Position numbers and translations under genes: made by a program. Shown here one piece after another: positions 61,431 through 64,000 of a DNA stretch of 64,000 nucleotides. Each line of letters opens with the position of its first letter. Position 1 is the stretch's first letter. Under the pieces are notes generated by a model. That model had not been told where the DNA came from. It saw only the letters and a program-made list of their open reading frames with translations, and searched no databases. Source of the DNA: Stomorhina lunata (lineage: Eukaryota > Arthropoda > Insecta > Diptera > Rhiniidae); assembly GCA_933228675.1 (NCBI GenBank), contig OW121743.1, positions 87,142,768 to 87,206,767 on the forward strand, in the 5' to 3' direction.

Positions 61431-61792
61431 TCTCAAAAGTAGCTAAAATAATCATGAATGCACAAAAACGTTTATAAATCTAAAGATAAATGCATTTGTT
61501 TACTAAAACTTTGCACAAATAAATATATCTGGCCCTTAGTTTTTATTTCATACACGAAAGACCTTTGGTTATCGAGAAATTTTAACGTTTTCATTCGCTT
61601 TATACGAATGAATTTGTTTAAGAAAAACCCAAAAAAAGCTTAAGACACGAAAGCTTTTAAGTTGTCACTCACTAGAACTTATTTCATTTTACAAAAACCA
61701 AATTGATTTACGTTTCGTTATTTTTACGAACGAAACAATATTTTCATTTTCGAAAAACAGGCTGTTAATCCACTTTCAAAATAAGGTCTTCA

Positions 61793-62710
61793 CATATATT
61801 GTTAAACTTAAATTTTTCGTTATTCTTATTTTTCCAGGTACTTTCTTTCAAATAAACTCACACTTATTTTTCAATTGTAAGTATGTATTTATTTTTCTTA
61901 TGTTCTACTTAATTTTGTTATTTTATTTTATTTTAAAATCACAATATTTCTTTCTACCTGACATTGCTACTTAAAATCCTCTCAGGAAACACAATAGCTG
62001 AACAACTTAAACAGAAATACAAGCTAACATATGTACCATTTTTAAAGAAAAACTTTAAATTTTATATATTTAAAAGTTAAAGTGGATACACGTAGAATAC
62101 ATATAAATTTCATCGAAACATTTTTTTCTAGGAGACCTAGTTTTTGCGAAAAACTGACCTTCCTTAAAGCTTGACAGATGATGAATGTGCCTTTTAAAAC
62201 AGTCAACTCCCATATTTAATGTGTTTGTAACAATATCCAAGTCTATGTGGATGTTATGTTACCCGAAAAGGTGAATTTCCGGCATCAATATTATCTATTC
62301 TCTTTCTGAGATATAACATTGGAGAATTAAACTGTTAACTTATATATGTTTCTAACATTATGTTAAAAATAACTCATTTCTGAATGTAATGTTAAGGTTA
62401 ACATTTGCTAAGTGATTTTTTATGGCAAATATTATGTTAAACACTTAAAAACAGAAGTATGTACTTGTTGTTACATTTGTTGTAAGTATGTTATTATTAG
62501 CGTAACTGTTATTATTAGTTGTTAAAAGTTTATTGGTTTTTATCTTTAAAAGGGATAACAAATTTGTAATGAATTTCACTACATTCTTATTTATGTACTT
62601 TAACAAATGTAAAGTTTTTAAATGAAATTATGTTATTGCTTTCAAAGACACATCATAATATGCTTTTAAAACATAAATAAGTTTAATGTAAATCGGAAAT
62701 CAATATATAT
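61793..62710. other. AT-rich stretch, nothing recognised
   Basis: Unique-looking, with AT-biased short repeats (GTTAAAAATAAC, GTTATTATTAG) around 62340-62530. No gene supported. Confidence 0.5.
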
Positions 62711-63875
62711 TGAAGACCTTATTTTGAAAGTGGATTAAGTCCATTTTTTTAATTAAAATATAAAGGGTTTTGCGTTTTAGTGTTTTTAAAAATATAAATA
62801 ACCAATTTTAGTAAATTAAATCTTAAGTTTCGATCAAAACCTATCAAATTTATTCATTCATAAAAATAATTTTATAAAAACGATTTGGAAATGCGTTTTT
62901 TAAAATATTCAAATATTTTTCATAGCAAAATTTTCTATAAAAAGTAAATTTTTAAAAAATTTCCTATAAAAAGTAAATTGTTGAAAAATTTCCTATAAAA
63001 AGTAAATTTTAGAAAAATTTCCTATAAGAAGTAAATTTTAGAAAAATTTCCTGTAAAAAGTAAATTTTTAAAAAATTTCCTATAAAAAGTGAATATTTGA
63101 AAAATTTTCTATAAAAAGCAAATTTTTGAAAAGTTTCCTATAAAGTGAAAATAATTTTACAAAAACGATTTGGAAATGCGTTTTTTAAAATATTCAAATA
63201 TTTTTCATAGCAAAATTTTCTATAAAAAGTAAATTTTTAAAAAATTTCCTATAAAAAGTAAATTGTTGAAAAATTTCCTATAAAAAGTAAATTTTAGAAA
63301 AATTTCCTATAAGAAGTAAATTTTAGAAAAATTTCCTGTAAAAAGTAAATTTTTAAAAAATTTCCTATAAAAAGTGAATATTTGAAAAATTTTCTATAAA
63401 AAGTAAATTTTTGAAAAGTTTCCTACAAAAAGTAAATTTTTGAAAAATTTCCTATAAAAAGTAAATTTTTGAAAAATTTCCTATAAAAAGTAAATTTTTA
63501 AAAAATTTTCTATAAAAAGTAAATTTTTGAAAAATTTCCTAAAAAAAGTAAATTTTTGAAAAGTTTCCTACAAAAAGTAAATTTTTGAAAAATTTCCTAT
63601 AAAAAGTAAATTTTTGAAAAATTTCCCTTAAAAAGTAAATTTTTGAAAAATTTCCTAATTGTTTCTTTTAAATTGACCACTTTCAAAATTAAAACTTGTA
63701 TTATATCGTTAACTACAAAATGTTTGACTGTCAATATTTTAGAAGGTTTTGTAAATTTAAAATTATTATTTTTCTCATAGTAAGATCCACAATTGCAGAA
63801 CCTTTCCCCATCGTTAATTTTTTTTTTTTTTTTTGTGGAATGTGGACTTATTCCACTTTCAAAATAAAGTCTTCA
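62711..63875 (+). mobile_element. Satellite-bearing TIR element, copy B
   Basis: Left TIR TGAAGACCTTATTTTGAAAG at 62711 and right TIR ending TAAAGTCTTCA at 63875. Left flank (TATAAAGGGTTTTGCGTTTT, CAAAACCTATCAAATTTATT) matches copies A and C; right flank (63690-63840) matches the left side of copy C. It holds the shortest array. The block starting near 62866 (AACGATTTGGAAATGCGTTT) is duplicated at offset 285 bp, so part of the flank has been drawn into the tandem array. Confidence 0.82.
62925..63657 (+). repeat. 29-bp minisatellite array F1 in copy B
   Basis: About 24 units of the F1 type in two blocks, separated by the duplicated flank segment at about 63146-63215. The two blocks share the same succession of variant units (GTAAATTGTTG, GTAAATTTTAG, CCTATAAGAAG, CCTGTAAAAAG), showing block-wise duplication. 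Confidence 0.93.
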
Positions 63876-64000
63876 TATGTATATTATTAAATTAAATTAT
63901 GTTATTGCTTTCAAAGACACAAAATCATAATAATATACACTTTTAAAACATAAATAAGTTAAATGTAAATCGGAAATCAATACATAGGAACTTAATTATC

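Larger units (their letters stand above)
60240..61764 (-). mobile_element. PIF/Harbinger-like element, 1.5 kb
   Basis: Terminal inverted repeats share a perfect CAGCCTGTTTTTCGAAAA at both ends. TTA is duplicated on both sides (60237-60239 and 61765-61767); the uninterrupted TIR of element copies A and B shows a single TTA at this position. A 3-bp TTA duplication is the PIF/Harbinger signature. The length suggests a deleted, non-autonomous copy: no DDE transposase is seen, only the accessory-like fragment at 60574-60849. An R800 fragment is nested inside. Confidence 0.75.
58423..61792 (-). mobile_element. Satellite-bearing TIR element, copy C (with nested insertions)
   Basis: Left TIR TGAAGACTTTATTTTGAAAG at 58423; right TIR, complement of TGAAGACCTTATTTTGAAAG, ends at 61792. 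In reverse orientation the order is that of copy A: left flank with AGCGGGTTGAATGGACTTAT (about 60045-60075), 29-bp array, then the right flank shared with copy B (GGGGAAAGGTTCTGCAATTG at about 58481). A PIF/Harbinger-like element is inserted within the right TIR at 60240-61764. Without it the element is about 1.84 kb. Confidence 0.8.

Overview
The window is very AT-rich eukaryotic DNA with no convincing host gene. Its recognisable parts are all repetitive. They are two Tc1/mariner-superfamily transposons, a decayed LINE reverse transcriptase, tRNA-derived SINEs, several TIR and foldback elements, a Helitron-like repeat and a PIF/Harbinger-like element. The family mix (mariner, a D,D37E-type transposase, tRNA-SINE) points to an insect. 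A higher fly (Diptera) is my best inference, but nothing in the window proves it. It could be heterochromatin, a gene desert or part of a giant intron.

About 25 kb (roughly 39%) is tandem minisatellite DNA in twelve arrays, at 1.9-4.2, 5.4-7.7, 24.4-27.5, 28.5-32.0, 34.7-37.7, 39.6-41.9, 42.9-44.1, 45.4-47.0, 47.8-49.2, 54.5-57.2, 58.8-59.9 and 62.9-63.7 kb. All have periods of 29 or 31 bp and follow one grammar: A(n)T(n) block, spacer 1, A(n)T(n) block, spacer 2. Spacer 1 is CTATAG or a close relative almost everywhere. Spacer 2 defines the family (CGATA, CGGTAC, AACG, CATATCG, CGTTA) and usually holds the only CpG of the unit. This satellite superfamily is the most unusual thing here. One 29-bp family is demonstrably carried inside a mobile element: three copies (1542-4450, 58423-61792, 62711-63875) have the same ~33-bp terminal inverted repeats, the same flanking sequence and very different array lengths. 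A fourth copy (about 42880-44150) has lost its ends.

From 9.8 to 14.8 kb lies a mosaic: a ~19-bp array in which many units contain TGAGTCA/TGACTCA (the AP-1/CNC core), interrupted by an antisense SINE; then a LINE remnant, an internally deleted mariner-like element with TA duplication, and a 1.2-kb TIR element. From 16.0 to 23.6 kb are a TIR element containing a tRNA-like segment (second copy at 32.5-33.8 kb), a 562-bp foldback inserted in it, a Helitron-like repeat (second, inverted copy at 49.8-51.9 kb), a 1.08-kb MITE, a 224-bp foldback and a 130-155-bp tandem repeat. At 52.4-53.7 kb is the best-preserved gene: a 1.3-kb Tc1/mariner element whose 336-residue transposase is broken only by two compensating single-base shifts in homopolymers. 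At 58.4-61.8 kb three elements are nested: satellite-bearing TIR element, then PIF/Harbinger-like element (TTA duplication), then a fragment of an ~800-bp dispersed repeat.

The remaining stretches are AT-rich and look unique, with no gene, RNA gene or promoter I could support.
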